A DNA stretch of 44,839 nucleotides from JBFKMV01 sp041629655 (GCA_041629655.1 JBFKMV010000017.1:1-44839); one strand, 5' to 3'. Positions 33,338 to 42,750 are shown, numbered from the stretch's first letter. Notes: generated from the letters alone by a model not told the origin. Numbers and translations: made by a program.

Positions 33338-34615
33338 TCAGCGCGGCGTGATCCGCTCCTGGCCGCCGAGGTGCGGTCGCAGCGCCTCGGGCACGATCAC
33401 GCTGCCGTCCGCCTGCTGGTAGGTCTCGAGCAGGGCCACCAGCGTGCGGCCGACCGCGAGCCCCGAGCCGTTGAGCGTGTGCAGCATGCGCGGCTTGGCG
33501 CCCGCTTCCGGACGGTAGCGGATCTTGGCCCGGCGGGCCTGGAAGTCCTCGAAGTTCGAGCACGAGGAGATCTCGCGGTACGCGCGCTGCGCGGGCAGCC
33601 AGACCTCGAGGTCGTAGGTCTTGGCCGAGGCGAAGCTCAGGTCGGCGGTGCACAGCGTCACCACGCGGTAGTGCAGGCCCAGCCGCTGCAGCACCGCCTC
33701 GGCGTGACCGGTCAATCGCTCCAGCTCGTCGTAGGAGCTCTCCGGGGCGCTGAACCGCACCAGCTCGACCTTGTTGAACTGGTGTTGCCGGATCAGCCCG
33801 CGCACGTCCTTGCCGTAGGATCCCGCCTCGCTGCGAAAGCAGGGCGTGTACGCGCAGTAGCCGATCGGCAGGCGGTCCGCGTCGAGAATCTCGTCGGCGT
33901 GGATGTTGGTCACCGGCACCTCGGCCGTCGGCACCAGGTAATAGTCGTGGGGCTGGACCTTGAACAGGTCGGCCTCGAACTTCGGAAGCTGGCCGGTCCC
34001 GAACAGCGCGCCGGCGTTGACCATGAACGGCGGCAGCACCTCGGTGTAGCCGTGCTCGGCGATGTGCAGCTCGAGCATGAACTGGATCAGCGCCCGCTCG
34101 AGCCGCGCGCCGTCGCCGATCAGCAGCGCGAAGCGGGCGCCGGTCATCCGCGCCGCGCGCTCGAAGTCCAGGATGCCCAGCTCCGGCCCGAGGTCCCAGT
34201 GGGGTTTGGGCTCGAAGGCGTACTGCGGGGGCTCGCCCCAGCTCCGCTCGACGCGGTTGTCCTGCTCGCCCTGGCCCGACGGCACCGTCGCGTGGGGCAG
34301 GTTGGGCAGCGTCTCCAGGAACTGCGTCAGCCGCTGCTCCACCTCGGCGAGCTCCTGCTCCAGCGCGCCGATCCGGTCCCCGACCTCGCGCATCTCCTGC
34401 TTGAGGCCCGCCACGTCCTCGCCGGCCTTGATCCGCCGGCCGATGTCGCGCGAGGCCTCGTTGCGGCGCTGCTTCAGCCGCTCGACCTCGACCAGCAGCT
34501 CGCGGCGCCGCTCGTCGCCCTCGCGCAGCGGTTCCACCGAGAGGCCGGGCTCGCGCCGGCCGAGCCGCTCGGCGACCTCGTCGAAGTGCTTGCGAACGTA
34601 GGCGAGATCGAGCAT
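33338..34615 (-). CDS. serS: Seryl-tRNA synthetase
   Basis: 425 residues from ATG 34615 ('MLDLAYVRKHFDEVAERLGRR'), with GGAG 6 bases upstream. The N-terminal long antiparallel coiled coil (about 30-105) that grips the tRNA-Ser variable arm is followed by the class II catalytic core: motif 2 'PCFRSEAGSYGKDVRG' and motif 3 'GSGLAVGRTLVALLETYQ'. It charges tRNA-Ser with serine using ATP. Two tRNA-Ser genes lie just beyond its 3' end on the same strand. It is divergent from murA. Confidence 0.97.
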   Translation of the reverse strand: MLDLAYVRKHFDEVAERLGRREPGLSVEPLREGDERRRELLVEVERLKQRRNEASRDIGRRIKAGEDVAGLKQEMREVGDRIGALEQELAEVEQRLTQFLETLPNLPHATVPSGQGEQDNRVERSWGEPPQYAFEPKPHWDLGPELGILDFERAARMTGARFALLIGDGARLERALIQFMLELHIAEHGYTEVLPPFMVNAGALFGTGQLPKFEADLFKVQPHDYYLVPTAEVPVTNIHADEILDADRLPIGYCAYTPCFRSEAGSYGKDVRGLIRQHQFNKVELVRFSAPESSYDELERLTGHAEAVLQRLGLHYRVVTLCTADLSFASAKTYDLEVWLPAQRAYREISSCSNFEDFQARRAKIRYRPEAGAKPRMLHTLNGSGLAVGRTLVALLETYQQADGSVIVPEALRPHLGGQERITPR

Positions 34616-34668
34616 CGGAGACTCCGCGGGACGCTCGGAGCGGCCGCGCTCCGCGTCCGGACGCCGCA

Positions 34669-34674
34669 TTGTAG
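34669..34674 (-). promoter_or_regulatory. Extended -10 promoter of serS
   Basis: On the minus strand TACAAT is preceded by TGC (extended -10: TGCTACAAT). Its -35 region would fall on the murA -10 box. Confidence 0.5.
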
Positions 34675-34685
34675 CAGCCGCGCGG

Positions 34686-34694
34686 TGCTATGAT
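34686..34694 (+). promoter_or_regulatory. Extended -10 promoter of murA
   Basis: TGCTATGAT (TG at 34686-34687, TATGAT 34689-34694), 27 bases before the ATG at 34722. Its -35 position falls on the serS -10. Confidence 0.5.
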
Positions 34695-34721
34695 GGCGGC
34701 CCTGCAGCTCGACGAAGGTCC

Positions 34722-35975
34722 ATGGACAAGCTGAAGATCACGGGCGGGCGGCGGCTCGCGGGTACGGTCGAGATCGCCGGCGCGAAGAACGCCGCGCTGC
34801 CCGCGCTCGCCGCGGCGCTGCTGACCGGCGACACGGTCGAGATCGACAACACCCCCAACGTCCGCGACGTGCGCACGATGCTGCGCGTGCTGGAGCAGCT
34901 CGGGGCCTCGGTCTCCGACGTGGCGGGGCGCCGGGTCGCGATCCGGGTCGAGCGAATCGCCTCGGACGAGGCGCCCTACGAGCTGGTCAAGACGATGCGC
35001 GCCTCGGTGCTGGTGCTGGGCCCGCTGCTGGCCCGGCACGGCCGGGCGCGGGTCTCGCTGCCCGGGGGCTGCGCGATCGGCGAGCGCCCGATCAACTTCC
35101 ACATCGAGGCGCTGCGCTCGATGGGCGCCGAGATCTCGCTCGACCACGGCTACGTGGACGCACGCGCCGACCGGCTGCGCGGTGCCGAGATCGCGTTCCC
35201 GATCAAGACCGTCACCGGGACCGAGAACCTGATGATGGCGGCGGCGCTGGCCGCGGGCACGACGCGGCTCAAGAACTGCGCCCAGGAGCCGGAGGTGACC
35301 GACCTGGCCGAGCTGCTGGGCGCGATGGGAGCCGAGGTGCGCGGCGCCGGCTCCGACGAGATCGTGATCGAGGGTCGAGAGCGGCTGGGCGGCGCACGCC
35401 ACGCGGTGATCCCGGACCGCATCGAGGCCGGGACGTACCTCGTCGCCGGCGCGCTCGCGGCGGAGCGGCTCACGCTCGAGGGCTGCCGTCTCGACCACCT
35501 CGAGCCGGTGATCCAGCAGCTCCGCGGAGCGGGGATCGAGATCGAAGCCCGCGGGACGACGCTTGCGGTCGGCTCCCCGGAGCGACTCCGCGCGCGCGAC
35601 CTGACCACCTCACCGCACCCCGGCTACCCCACCGACATGCAGGCCCAGTACATGGCGCTGATGACCCAGGCCCACGGCACTGCGGTGATCGCCGAGACGG
35701 TGTTCGAGCACCGCTTCATGCACGCCGGCGAGCTGGCGCGGATGGGGGCGGACATCCGCATCGACGGCCACACCGCGGTGGTGGTCGGTCCCTCGCGCCT
35801 CACCGGGGCCCAGGTCATGGCGACCGACCTGCGGGCCTCGGCCTGCCTGGTGCTGGCCGGGCTGGTTGCCGACGGGGTCACGGTCGTGGACCGCGTCTAT
35901 CACCTCGACCGCGGCTACGAACAGATGGAGCGCAAGCTCTCCGCCGTGGGGGCCCAGGTCGAGCGAATTCGCTGA
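34722..35975 (+). CDS. murA: UDP-N-acetylglucosamine 1-carboxyvinyltransferase
   Basis: 417 residues. The start 'MDKLKITGGRRLAGTVEIAG' and 'AKNAALPALAAALLTGD' are typical of MurA, and the catalytic loop 'LPGGCAIGERPINFH' (Cys about residue 116) carries the Cys attacked by fosfomycin. 'YPTDMQAQYMALM' near residue 305 completes the family pattern. It transfers enolpyruvate from PEP to UDP-GlcNAc, the first committed step of peptidoglycan synthesis. Residues are complete and the length is normal. The gene is divergent from serS. Confidence 0.97.
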   Translation: MDKLKITGGRRLAGTVEIAGAKNAALPALAAALLTGDTVEIDNTPNVRDVRTMLRVLEQLGASVSDVAGRRVAIRVERIASDEAPYELVKTMRASVLVLGPLLARHGRARVSLPGGCAIGERPINFHIEALRSMGAEISLDHGYVDARADRLRGAEIAFPIKTVTGTENLMMAAALAAGTTRLKNCAQEPEVTDLAELLGAMGAEVRGAGSDEIVIEGRERLGGARHAVIPDRIEAGTYLVAGALAAERLTLEGCRLDHLEPVIQQLRGAGIEIEARGTTLAVGSPERLRARDLTTSPHPGYPTDMQAQYMALMTQAHGTAVIAETVFEHRFMHAGELARMGADIRIDGHTAVVVGPSRLTGAQVMATDLRASACLVLAGLVADGVTVVDRVYHLDRGYEQMERKLSAVGAQVERIR

Positions 35976-36021
35976 CGCCGGCAAAAGTCCCCGAACCGTC
36001 CGCTTGCCGCCGGTCCGGATC

Positions 36022-36051
36022 TTGGTGTCCCGCGACGATCGACGCTACAAT
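36022..36051 (+). promoter_or_regulatory. Promoter of the thiolase operon
   Basis: TTGGTG (36022-36027), 18-base spacer, TACAAT (36046-36051), leaving a leader of about 57 bases before the ATG at 36115. Confidence 0.5.
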
Positions 36052-36114
36052 TCCCGGTCATTCCTCGGCACTCACCGGGCGACCCCCCGCGGTTGCCGGC
36101 ACCGGAGGCTCGAC

Positions 36115-37296
36115 ATGGACAATCCCGTCATCATCAGCGCCGTCAGAACTCCGATCGGCAGGTTTATGGGTACGCTGGCCACGTTGCCGGCGACCCGTCT
36201 CGGCTCGATCGCCGTCGGCGAGGCCGTCCGGCGGGCCGGCGTCGCGCCGGACCAGATCGACGAGGTGATCATGGGCAACGTCGTCGGTGCCGGGCTGGGG
36301 CAGAACCCGGCCCGCCAGGCGGCGCTCGGGGCGGGCCTGCCCGACAAGATCCCGGCGATGACCCTCAACAAGGTCTGCGGCAGCGGTCTGAAATCGGTCG
36401 TGCTGGCCGCGCAGGCGATCAAGTGCGGCGACGCGGAGGTGATCGTCGCCGGCGGCATGGAGTCGATGTCCAACGCCCCGTACCTGCTGACCAACGCCCG
36501 CTCGGGGTTCCGGATGGGCAATCAGCAGGTGCTGGATTCGATGATCCACGACGGGCTGTGGGACAAGTACAACGACTTCCACATGGGCAACACCGGGGAG
36601 GTCGTGGCCGAGCGCTGGAAGGTCTCGCGCGAGGACCAGGACCAGTGGGCCCTCGACAGCCATCGCAAGGCGATCGCGGCCATCGACGAGGGCAAGTTCG
36701 CCGGCGAGATCGTGCCCGTCGAGGTGCCGCAGCGCAAGCAGGATCCGATCCTGTTCGATACCGACGAGTCGCCGCGGCGGGAGACCTCGATCGAGGCACT
36801 GCGCAAGCTCAAGCCGGCGTTCAAGAAGGACGGGACGGTGACGGCCGGCAACGCGCCGGGCGTCAACGACGGCGCCGCGGCGGTCGTGGTGACCTCACGG
36901 GAGCGCGCGAAGAAGCTCGGCGCGACACCGCTGGCGGAGATCGTCGCCTACTCCTCGAGCGGCCTGGCGCCGGAGCTGGTGATGATGGCGCCCGAGATCG
37001 CCATCCGCAACGTCTGGGAGAAGACCGGCTGGTCCAACGAGGACGTCGATCTGTACGAGATCAACGAGGCCTTCGCCGTCCAGCAGGTGGCCCTCGGCCG
37101 GGTGCTGGGGATCGACCCGGCCCGGCACAACGTGTGGGGCGGCGCCGTGGCGCTGGGGCATCCGATCGGGGCCTCGGGAGCGCGCTGCCTGACGACGTTG
37201 CTGAGCGCGCTCGCCGACCGCGGCAAGCAGCAGGGCATCGTGGCGTTGTGCCTCGGCGGCGGCAACGCCGTGGCGATGGCGGTTCGCCGGGTCTAG
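36115..37296 (+). CDS. Acetyl-CoA C-acetyltransferase (thiolase)
   Basis: 393 residues; ATG after GGAGG. Catalytic residues are all visible: the acyl-accepting Cys in 'NKVCGSGLKS' (about 89), 'EINEAFAVQ', His in 'GHPIGASGAR' (about 350) and the second Cys in 'ALCLGGGNAVA' (about 380). It catalyses condensation of two acetyl-CoA to acetoacetyl-CoA or the reverse. The following gene is 3-hydroxybutyryl-CoA dehydrogenase, 10 bases later, so the pair can make or degrade 3-hydroxybutyryl-CoA (butyrate, polyhydroxybutyrate or fatty-acid routes). Confidence 0.95.
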   Translation: MDNPVIISAVRTPIGRFMGTLATLPATRLGSIAVGEAVRRAGVAPDQIDEVIMGNVVGAGLGQNPARQAALGAGLPDKIPAMTLNKVCGSGLKSVVLAAQAIKCGDAEVIVAGGMESMSNAPYLLTNARSGFRMGNQQVLDSMIHDGLWDKYNDFHMGNTGEVVAERWKVSREDQDQWALDSHRKAIAAIDEGKFAGEIVPVEVPQRKQDPILFDTDESPRRETSIEALRKLKPAFKKDGTVTAGNAPGVNDGAAAVVVTSRERAKKLGATPLAEIVAYSSSGLAPELVMMAPEIAIRNVWEKTGWSNEDVDLYEINEAFAVQQVALGRVLGIDPARHNVWGGAVALGHPIGASGARCLTTLLSALADRGKQQGIVALCLGGGNAVAMAVRRV

Positions 37297-37306
37297 GGGG
37301 AAAGTC

Positions 37307-38173
<867 letters not shown>

Positions 38174-38220
38174 GCGCTCGCGGGGAGTTCGGGTTCCCGG
38201 AGCGGACCGACCGCATCGAC

Positions 38221-38601
38221 GTGGCGCTGGCGATTCCCGTCCGGGACGGCAAGCTGCTCGTCGCGCGGCGCGCGGCGGGCAGCCACCTCGCCGGCGCGTG
38301 GGAGTTTCCGGGCGGCAAGGTGCGCTCCGGCGAGACGCCTCCGCAGGCGGCCCGCCGCGAGCTGCGCGAGGAGACGGGGCTCGAGGCCGTGGTGCTGGAG
38401 CCGCTGACGCTGGTGGTCCACGATTACGCCGACCGGCCGCTGCGCCTGCACGCCTACCTGGTGACCGAGTTCGGCGGCGAGCCGGCGACGGACGGCGGCC
38501 GCCCCTGGACCTGGAAGACGCGCGCCGAGCTGGCCACGCTGGCCATGCCGGAGGCCAACCGCGGCATCCTGCGCGCCCTCGAGTGGCGGTTGCCCGGTTG
38601 A
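38221..38601 (+). CDS. MutT-like Nudix hydrolase
   Basis: 126 residues if translation starts at GTG 38221. The reading frame is open further upstream, and 'RID' just before this GTG aligns with the normal MutT N-terminus. However, no ATG, GTG or TTG exists between the preceding stop (38173) and 38221; a CTG at 38170 overlapping that stop (CTGA) is the alternative. The Nudix box is complete: 'GGKVRSGETPPQAARRELREETGLEA'-type spacing with all Glu residues (about 27-49). 'ARRAAGSHLAGAWEFPGG' is typical of 8-oxo-dGTP diphosphatases that cleanse the nucleotide pool. Confidence 0.85.
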   Translation: MALAIPVRDGKLLVARRAAGSHLAGAWEFPGGKVRSGETPPQAARRELREETGLEAVVLEPLTLVVHDYADRPLRLHAYLVTEFGGEPATDGGRPWTWKTRAELATLAMPEANRGILRALEWRLPG

Positions 38602-39545
38602 GCGAGCCGCGCACCGTGTTCGAGGTCGGCCCGCGGGACCGCGGCAAGCGGCTCGACCAGTTCCTGCACGAGCGCATCCCCGGGCTGTCGCGGGCGCGCA
38701 TCCAGCGCGCGATCCGCGAGCGCGTCACGCTGTCGTGGGGCGTGACGGCGCGGCCGGCGCGGCCGGTGATCCCGGGCGGCCGGGTCGTCGTCGGCACCGT
38801 GCCGCTGCACGAGCCGCCGCTCGAGCTGACGATTCCGGTGCTGGTGCGGGGGACCGGCTGGCTGGCGGTGGACAAGCCCGCCGGGATCCCGGTCCATCCC
38901 GTCAACCGGGTCAAGGAGAACAGCCTGATCCGGATGCTGCGACGACAGGAGGGTCGGGAGGGGCTGCGGCTGGTGCACCGTCTCGACCGCGAGACCACGG
39001 GCGTGCTGCTGGTGGCGCAGGACCCGCCGACGTCGCGCGCGCTCGCCAAGGCCTTCGAGCGCGGCGACGTGCACAAGGAATACCTGGCCCTGGTCGCGGG
39101 ACGAATCGAGGGAGACCGCGGGTCGATCACGCTGCCGATCGGCGACGCCCGCGACTCGCGGGTCTACGTCCGCCGCGAGGCCGGCGCGGGCCAGCCGGCG
39201 CAAACGGCCTGGCACGTGGAACGGCGCTTTCCCGACCGCACCCTGCTGCGGCTGTTCCCGAGGACCGGCCGGCGACACCAGATCCGGGTCCACCTGGCCG
39301 CGATCGGCCATCCGATCCTCGGCGACATCCTCTACGGGCGCCCCGACCGCGACTATCTCGACCTGGTCGGCGGCGGTCGCGACGCGCGCCGCGAGGAGGG
39401 CGGCCCGTTGCGCCAGTTGCTGCACTGCGCGCGGCTCCGGTTTCCAGATCCGGCCGGTTCGGGTACGCTGGAGGTGAACGCGCCGCTGCCGGCGGATTTC
39501 GACGCCGGAATCGAGGCCGCCGCGGACGGCCGCACCGGGAGCTGA
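38598..39545 (+). CDS. RluA-family pseudouridine synthase
   Basis: 315 residues from a TTG overlapping the Nudix stop (TTGA); a GTG at 38583 is also possible. An S4-like RNA-binding region (about 10-75, 'KRLDQFLHERIPGLSRARIQ') precedes the catalytic domain with 'WLAVDKPAGIPVHPV' and the signature 'LVHRLDRETTGVLLVA', whose Asp is the nucleophile. 'TGRRHQIRVHLAAIGHPILG' closes the active site. It isomerises uridine to pseudouridine in rRNA or tRNA; which site cannot be told from the sequence. Start and end are tightly packed with neighbours. Confidence 0.93.
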   Translation: MSEPRTVFEVGPRDRGKRLDQFLHERIPGLSRARIQRAIRERVTLSWGVTARPARPVIPGGRVVVGTVPLHEPPLELTIPVLVRGTGWLAVDKPAGIPVHPVNRVKENSLIRMLRRQEGREGLRLVHRLDRETTGVLLVAQDPPTSRALAKAFERGDVHKEYLALVAGRIEGDRGSITLPIGDARDSRVYVRREAGAGQPAQTAWHVERRFPDRTLLRLFPRTGRRHQIRVHLAAIGHPILGDILYGRPDRDYLDLVGGGRDARREEGGPLRQLLHCARLRFPDPAGSGTLEVNAPLPADFDAGIEAAADGRTGS

Positions 39546-39547
39546 TC

Positions 39548-40357
39548 TTGAAGCAGACCCAGGTTTCGATCGTCGTCCCGGTCTACAACGAGCGGGACAA
39601 CCTCGAGCCGCTGCTCGGCGAGATCCGGGAGGCGATGCGGGGGACGTCGTGGGAGCACGAGATCGTGCTGATCGACGACGCCAGCAGCGACGGCAGCCAG
39701 GAGATCCTGCGCCGGATGGCCTCCGAGGACCCGACGATCCGCGTGCTGATCCACCGGCGCAACGCGGGGCAATCGGCGGCGCTCGACTCGGGCTTCCGCG
39801 CGGCCCACGGCGGGATCATCGTGACGCTGGACGCCGACCTGCAGAACGACCCGGCCGATATCCCGCAGCTGCTGGAGCAACTCGCCGACTGCGACGTGGT
39901 CTCGGGCAAGCGCGTCGACCGGCACGACTCGTGGCTCCGGCGTCTGTCCGGTCGCGTGGCCAACGCGGTGCGCGCGCGGGTGACCGGCGACAGCATCACC
40001 GACATCGGTTGCGCGATGAAGGCGTTCCGCGCGGCGCACGTGCGGCGGATCCCGATGTTCGTGGGCCTGCACCGGTTCCTGCCGGCGTTGATCGAGCTGC
40101 GCGGCGGGCGGGTCCGCGAGATGGCGGTGCGCCACCGTCCCCGGGCCCACGGCGCTTCCAAGTACGGTCTGTCCAACCGCGCCTGGCGCGCGTTCGTCGA
40201 CCTGCTGGCCGTGCAGTGGATGCGCTCGCGCTGGATCGACGCCGACAACGCCACCGAGCTGACCGTGACGCCCGCGCGCCCGGCGGGCGACGGGCGGGCG
40301 GGGGAGCGTGGCGCCGAGCCGCTTCCCGCCGAGGCGCGACCGGCCGACTCGCGATGA
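39548..40357 (+). CDS. GT2-family glycosyltransferase (dolichyl-phosphate mannose synthase-like)
   Basis: 269 residues from a TTG preceded by GGGAGC. The GT-A fold motifs 'SIVVPVYNERDNLEPLL', 'EIVLIDDASSDGS' and the DxD 'TLDADLQNDP' (about residue 100) are clear, as is 'RPRAHGASKYG' near 205, typical of polyprenyl-phosphate glycosyltransferases. There is no C-terminal membrane helix, so it is probably a peripheral enzyme at the inner face of the membrane. It likely transfers a sugar from a nucleotide sugar to a lipid phosphate. The C-terminus is a Pro/Ala-rich low-complexity tail. Confidence 0.9.
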   Translation: MKQTQVSIVVPVYNERDNLEPLLGEIREAMRGTSWEHEIVLIDDASSDGSQEILRRMASEDPTIRVLIHRRNAGQSAALDSGFRAAHGGIIVTLDADLQNDPADIPQLLEQLADCDVVSGKRVDRHDSWLRRLSGRVANAVRARVTGDSITDIGCAMKAFRAAHVRRIPMFVGLHRFLPALIELRGGRVREMAVRHRPRAHGASKYGLSNRAWRAFVDLLAVQWMRSRWIDADNATELTVTPARPAGDGRAGERGAEPLPAEARPADSR

Positions 40358-40698
40358 GCCGCGGCGGCCGCGGGCGGCTGGTCTATTCCACCGAGCAGGG
40401 CCGGGCCGACGCCGCGGCGACCCGTGAGGGTCCCGCCGCATCGCGGGGCGCGGGCGGCGACGGCGTGGTGCGGGTGCGGCGCGAGGTCAAGGGCCGCCGC
40501 GGCAAGACGGTCACCACGATCGCGGGTGTTCCGCTCGACGCCGCGGCGTTGCGCGGCCTCGCCGGTGAGCTCAAGCGGCGCTGCGGCAGCGGCGGGGCGA
40601 TCAAGGACGGCGTGATCGAGATCCAGGGCGACCACCGCGACGCCGTGGTGGAGGATCTGCGGCGCCGCGGCTATCCGGTCAAGCGGGCCGGGGGCTGA
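40354..40698 (+). CDS. Bacterial SUI1/eIF1-like protein (YciH family)
   Basis: 114 residues; ATG overlaps the previous stop by four bases. The N-terminal third is Gly/Arg/Ala-rich and probably disordered. Residues about 42-114 form the SUI1 domain: 'VRRE VKGRRGKTVTTIAGVP'-type start, 'LKRRCGSGGAIKDGVIEIQG' and 'VVEDLRRRGYPVKRAGG'. In eukaryotes eIF1 guards start-codon selection; bacterial YciH proteins are thought to affect initiation, especially under stress. The last 20 bases are antisense to the metallophosphoesterase gene. Confidence 0.93.
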   Translation: MSRGGRGRLVYSTEQGRADAAATREGPAASRGAGGDGVVRVRREVKGRRGKTVTTIAGVPLDAAALRGLAGELKRRCGSGGAIKDGVIEIQGDHRDAVVEDLRRRGYPVKRAGG

Positions 40699-41443
40699 GC
40701 GGCCACTCCCGGACCTCTACGGGCGCCGCTTTCCGGCCGACCAGGCTGCGCACCCGCCGCGGTCCGCCGTCCCAGTCCACCCGCCACGCGATCACGCGGC
40801 CGTGCGGGTCGCCCAGCGAGCCCGCGTTGATCGACGGCGCCCCGTGGAGCGTCTCCAGCCCCCAGGCCTCGTGGATGTGGCCGCACACGAACAGCGCGGG
40901 CCGGGCGCGCGCGATCGCCTCCGCCACGGCCCGGCTCCCGACGTGCACGCCGTGAGCGGTCCGATCCAGCGGCGAGCCCGCCGGGGGGGTGTGACTGAGC
41001 AGCACGTCCACGGGTGGTGCTCCCTGCGGAAGCAGGCGTTGCAGCCGCCGTGCCGCATCGGTCTCCGACCACTCGTAGGCGAAGCCGAAGCGCGCCGGCC
41101 CCGCGCCGCCGAGCCCCGCGATGGTCAGCCCCGCCGCGCTCACGACACGCCCGTCGGCGTTGACCGCGGGAAGGTCGGCGGGCGGATCGGGCAGATCGTG
41201 GTTGCCGGGCACGAACACCACCGGGCAGCCGAGCGTCTCCCCGATCGTCGCCAGCACGCGCCGCACCGAGTCGTCGTGCCGCTCGCGTCCGGCGCGCCGC
41301 GCCGGCTCGCTCCAGGGCGGATCGAGGCCCAGGTCGCCCGGCAACAGCGCCAGGTCGGCGCCCTCGGGCGTCGCCAGCGCGAGGCTCGCCGCGAGCCGCT
41401 CGCGTTCGTCGTGCACGTCCCCGAGGAGTATGATCCGCGGCAT
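40679..41443 (-). CDS. Metallophosphoesterase
   Basis: 254 residues from ATG 41443; an in-frame GTG at 41476 is possible. Calcineurin-like metal ligands occur in order: 'GDVHDE' (Asp, His), 'LLPGDLG', 'VPGNHDLPD', 'LLSHTPP' and 'VCGHIHEAWG'. Both metal sites are complete. Substrates of such stand-alone enzymes range from nucleotides to phosphoproteins and cannot be inferred here. The start codon overlaps the divergent HAD gene and the end overlaps the convergent SUI1 gene by 20 bases. Confidence 0.92.
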   Translation of the reverse strand: MPRIILLGDVHDERERLAASLALATPEGADLALLPGDLGLDPPWSEPARRAGRERHDDSVRRVLATIGETLGCPVVFVPGNHDLPDPPADLPAVNADGRVVSAAGLTIAGLGGAGPARFGFAYEWSETDAARRLQRLLPQGAPPVDVLLSHTPPAGSPLDRTAHGVHVGSRAVAEAIARARPALFVCGHIHEAWGLETLHGAPSINAGSLGDPHGRVIAWRVDWDGGPRRVRSLVGRKAAPVEVREWPLSPRPA

Positions 41444-42131
41444 GAAACCCCCACCGCCGGTCGAAGATTCTCCCACATCCGTCGAGCGGCCGTTCGACGT
41501 GGTGACGTTCGACTGCTACGGCACGCTGATCGACTGGCGGGCCGGGATCGCGGGCGCCTTCCGCGACGCCGGCGTGGACGCCGCGTCGGACGCGGTGCTC
41601 GCCGCCTACAACGAGATCGAGCCGCAGGTCCAGCGCGGCCCGTACCGACCGTACCGCGAGGTGCTCGGCGAGTGCGCGCGGCAGGTGGCGGCGCGCTTCG
41701 GCCACGAGCTGGACGACGCGGCTGCCCGTTTCCTGGCCCGGAGCCTCCCGGCCTGGCCGCCGTTCGCCGACACCGTTGCCGCGTTGCGCCGGCTCGTCGC
41801 CGCCGGGTACCGGCTGGGCATCCTGTCCAACGTGGACGACGATCTGCTGGCGGGCACGCGCCGGCGGCTCGAGGTCGGCTTCGATCCGATCGTCACCGCC
41901 GAGCAGATCCGGTCCTACAAGCCCGCCCCCGCGCACTTCGAGGAGGCGCGGCGGCGCCTCGGCGGCGCGCGCTGGCTGCACGCCGCGCAGAGCCACTTCC
42001 ACGACGTGGTCCCGGCCCGGCGCCTCGCGATTCCCGTGGCCTGGGTCAACCGCCGCGGCGAGCGGTTCGACGACGTCCGTCCGGACCACGAGTTCCCCGA
42101 TCTCGCGGGGCTGGCGGACTGGCTGAGCTGA
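41442..42131 (+). CDS. HAD-family hydrolase, haloacid dehalogenase type II-like
   Basis: 229 residues from ATG 41442 (an in-frame ATG at 41430 lies just after GAGGAG). Motif I 'VTFDCYGTLIDW' has the nucleophile Asp and the Phe-Asp-x-Tyr-Gly-Thr-Leu-x-Asp-Trp form typical of type II haloacid dehalogenases. 'GILSNVDDD' is motif II, 'SYKPAPAHF' contains the motif III Lys, and 'LHAAQSHFHDVVPA' replaces motif IV. Members remove halide from 2-haloacids, but many are phosphatases, so the substrate is open. The ICMT-like gene begins within its stop codon (TGATG). Confidence 0.88.
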   Translation: MKPPPPVEDSPTSVERPFDVVTFDCYGTLIDWRAGIAGAFRDAGVDAASDAVLAAYNEIEPQVQRGPYRPYREVLGECARQVAARFGHELDDAAARFLARSLPAWPPFADTVAALRRLVAAGYRLGILSNVDDDLLAGTRRRLEVGFDPIVTAEQIRSYKPAPAHFEEARRRLGGARWLHAAQSHFHDVVPARRLAIPVAWVNRRGERFDDVRPDHEFPDLAGLADWLS

Positions 42132-42721
42132 TGGAGTGGATCGACGGGGCGCGCTACGGTCTGGCGCTGTTCATCCTGATCGCCCTGCCGCCCGGCGTGG
42201 TGTTCTGGTACGTGATCCATCCGTTCGCGCGCTTCTGGCGCCGCCTCGGTCCGATCGCGACCTACACCCTGGTCACGGCCTTGATGGCGCTGCTGGGCTG
42301 GCAGCTGTTCCGCTACCGCGAGCCGCTGCTGGCGCGGGAGTACGGCGCCAGCCTGCCGCTCGCGGTGCTCGGTTTGGCCTGTTACGCCGTGGCGATCGTG
42401 ATCGAGATCCACTGCCGGCGCCAGCTCAAGCTCTCGATCCTGGTCGGCCTGCCGGAGGTGTCCCGTCGTCGCGCCGGCAAGCTGCTGACCGAGGGGATCT
42501 ACGCGCACACGCGCAACCCGCGCTACCTGTCGATGGTCTTCGCCCTGCTGGCCTTCGCGCTGCTGAGCAACTACCTGGCGTTGTACGTGCTCACGGTGCT
42601 GAGCGTGCCCGCGCTCCACGTGCTGGTGCTGCTCGAGGAACGCGAGCTGCGCCAACGCTTCGGCGAGGAGTACGAGCGTTACCTGCGCAGCGTGCCGCGG
42701 TTCGTCCCGCGCCTGCGCTGA
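42131..42721 (+). CDS. Isoprenylcysteine carboxyl methyltransferase (ICMT/PEMT)-like membrane protein
   Basis: 196 residues with ATG overlapping the HAD stop. About five membrane helices (near 8-28, 42-60, 76-95, 125-150 and 150-165). The C-terminal pattern 'GIYAHTRNPRYLSMVFALLA' followed by 'EERELRQRFGEEYERYLRSV' and 'PRF' is the S-adenosylmethionine-binding signature of the ICMT/PEMT-like fold. Bacterial members probably methylate small lipids or carboxylates; the substrate is unknown. It is coupled to the HAD gene. Confidence 0.9.
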   Translation: MEWIDGARYGLALFILIALPPGVVFWYVIHPFARFWRRLGPIATYTLVTALMALLGWQLFRYREPLLAREYGASLPLAVLGLACYAVAIVIEIHCRRQLKLSILVGLPEVSRRRAGKLLTEGIYAHTRNPRYLSMVFALLAFALLSNYLALYVLTVLSVPALHVLVLLEERELRQRFGEEYERYLRSVPRFVPRLR

Positions 42722-42741
42722 GACCACCCCGCGCGGCGCGG

Positions 42742-42750
42742 TGCTAGACT
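42742..42750 (+). promoter_or_regulatory. Putative extended -10 (TGCTAGACT) of the ADP-sugar Nudix gene
   Basis: TG at 42742 and TAGACT at 42745-42750, 40 bases before the ATG at 42791. No -35 is evident. The same TAGACT lies before tRNA-Ser(TGA). Confidence 0.4.
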
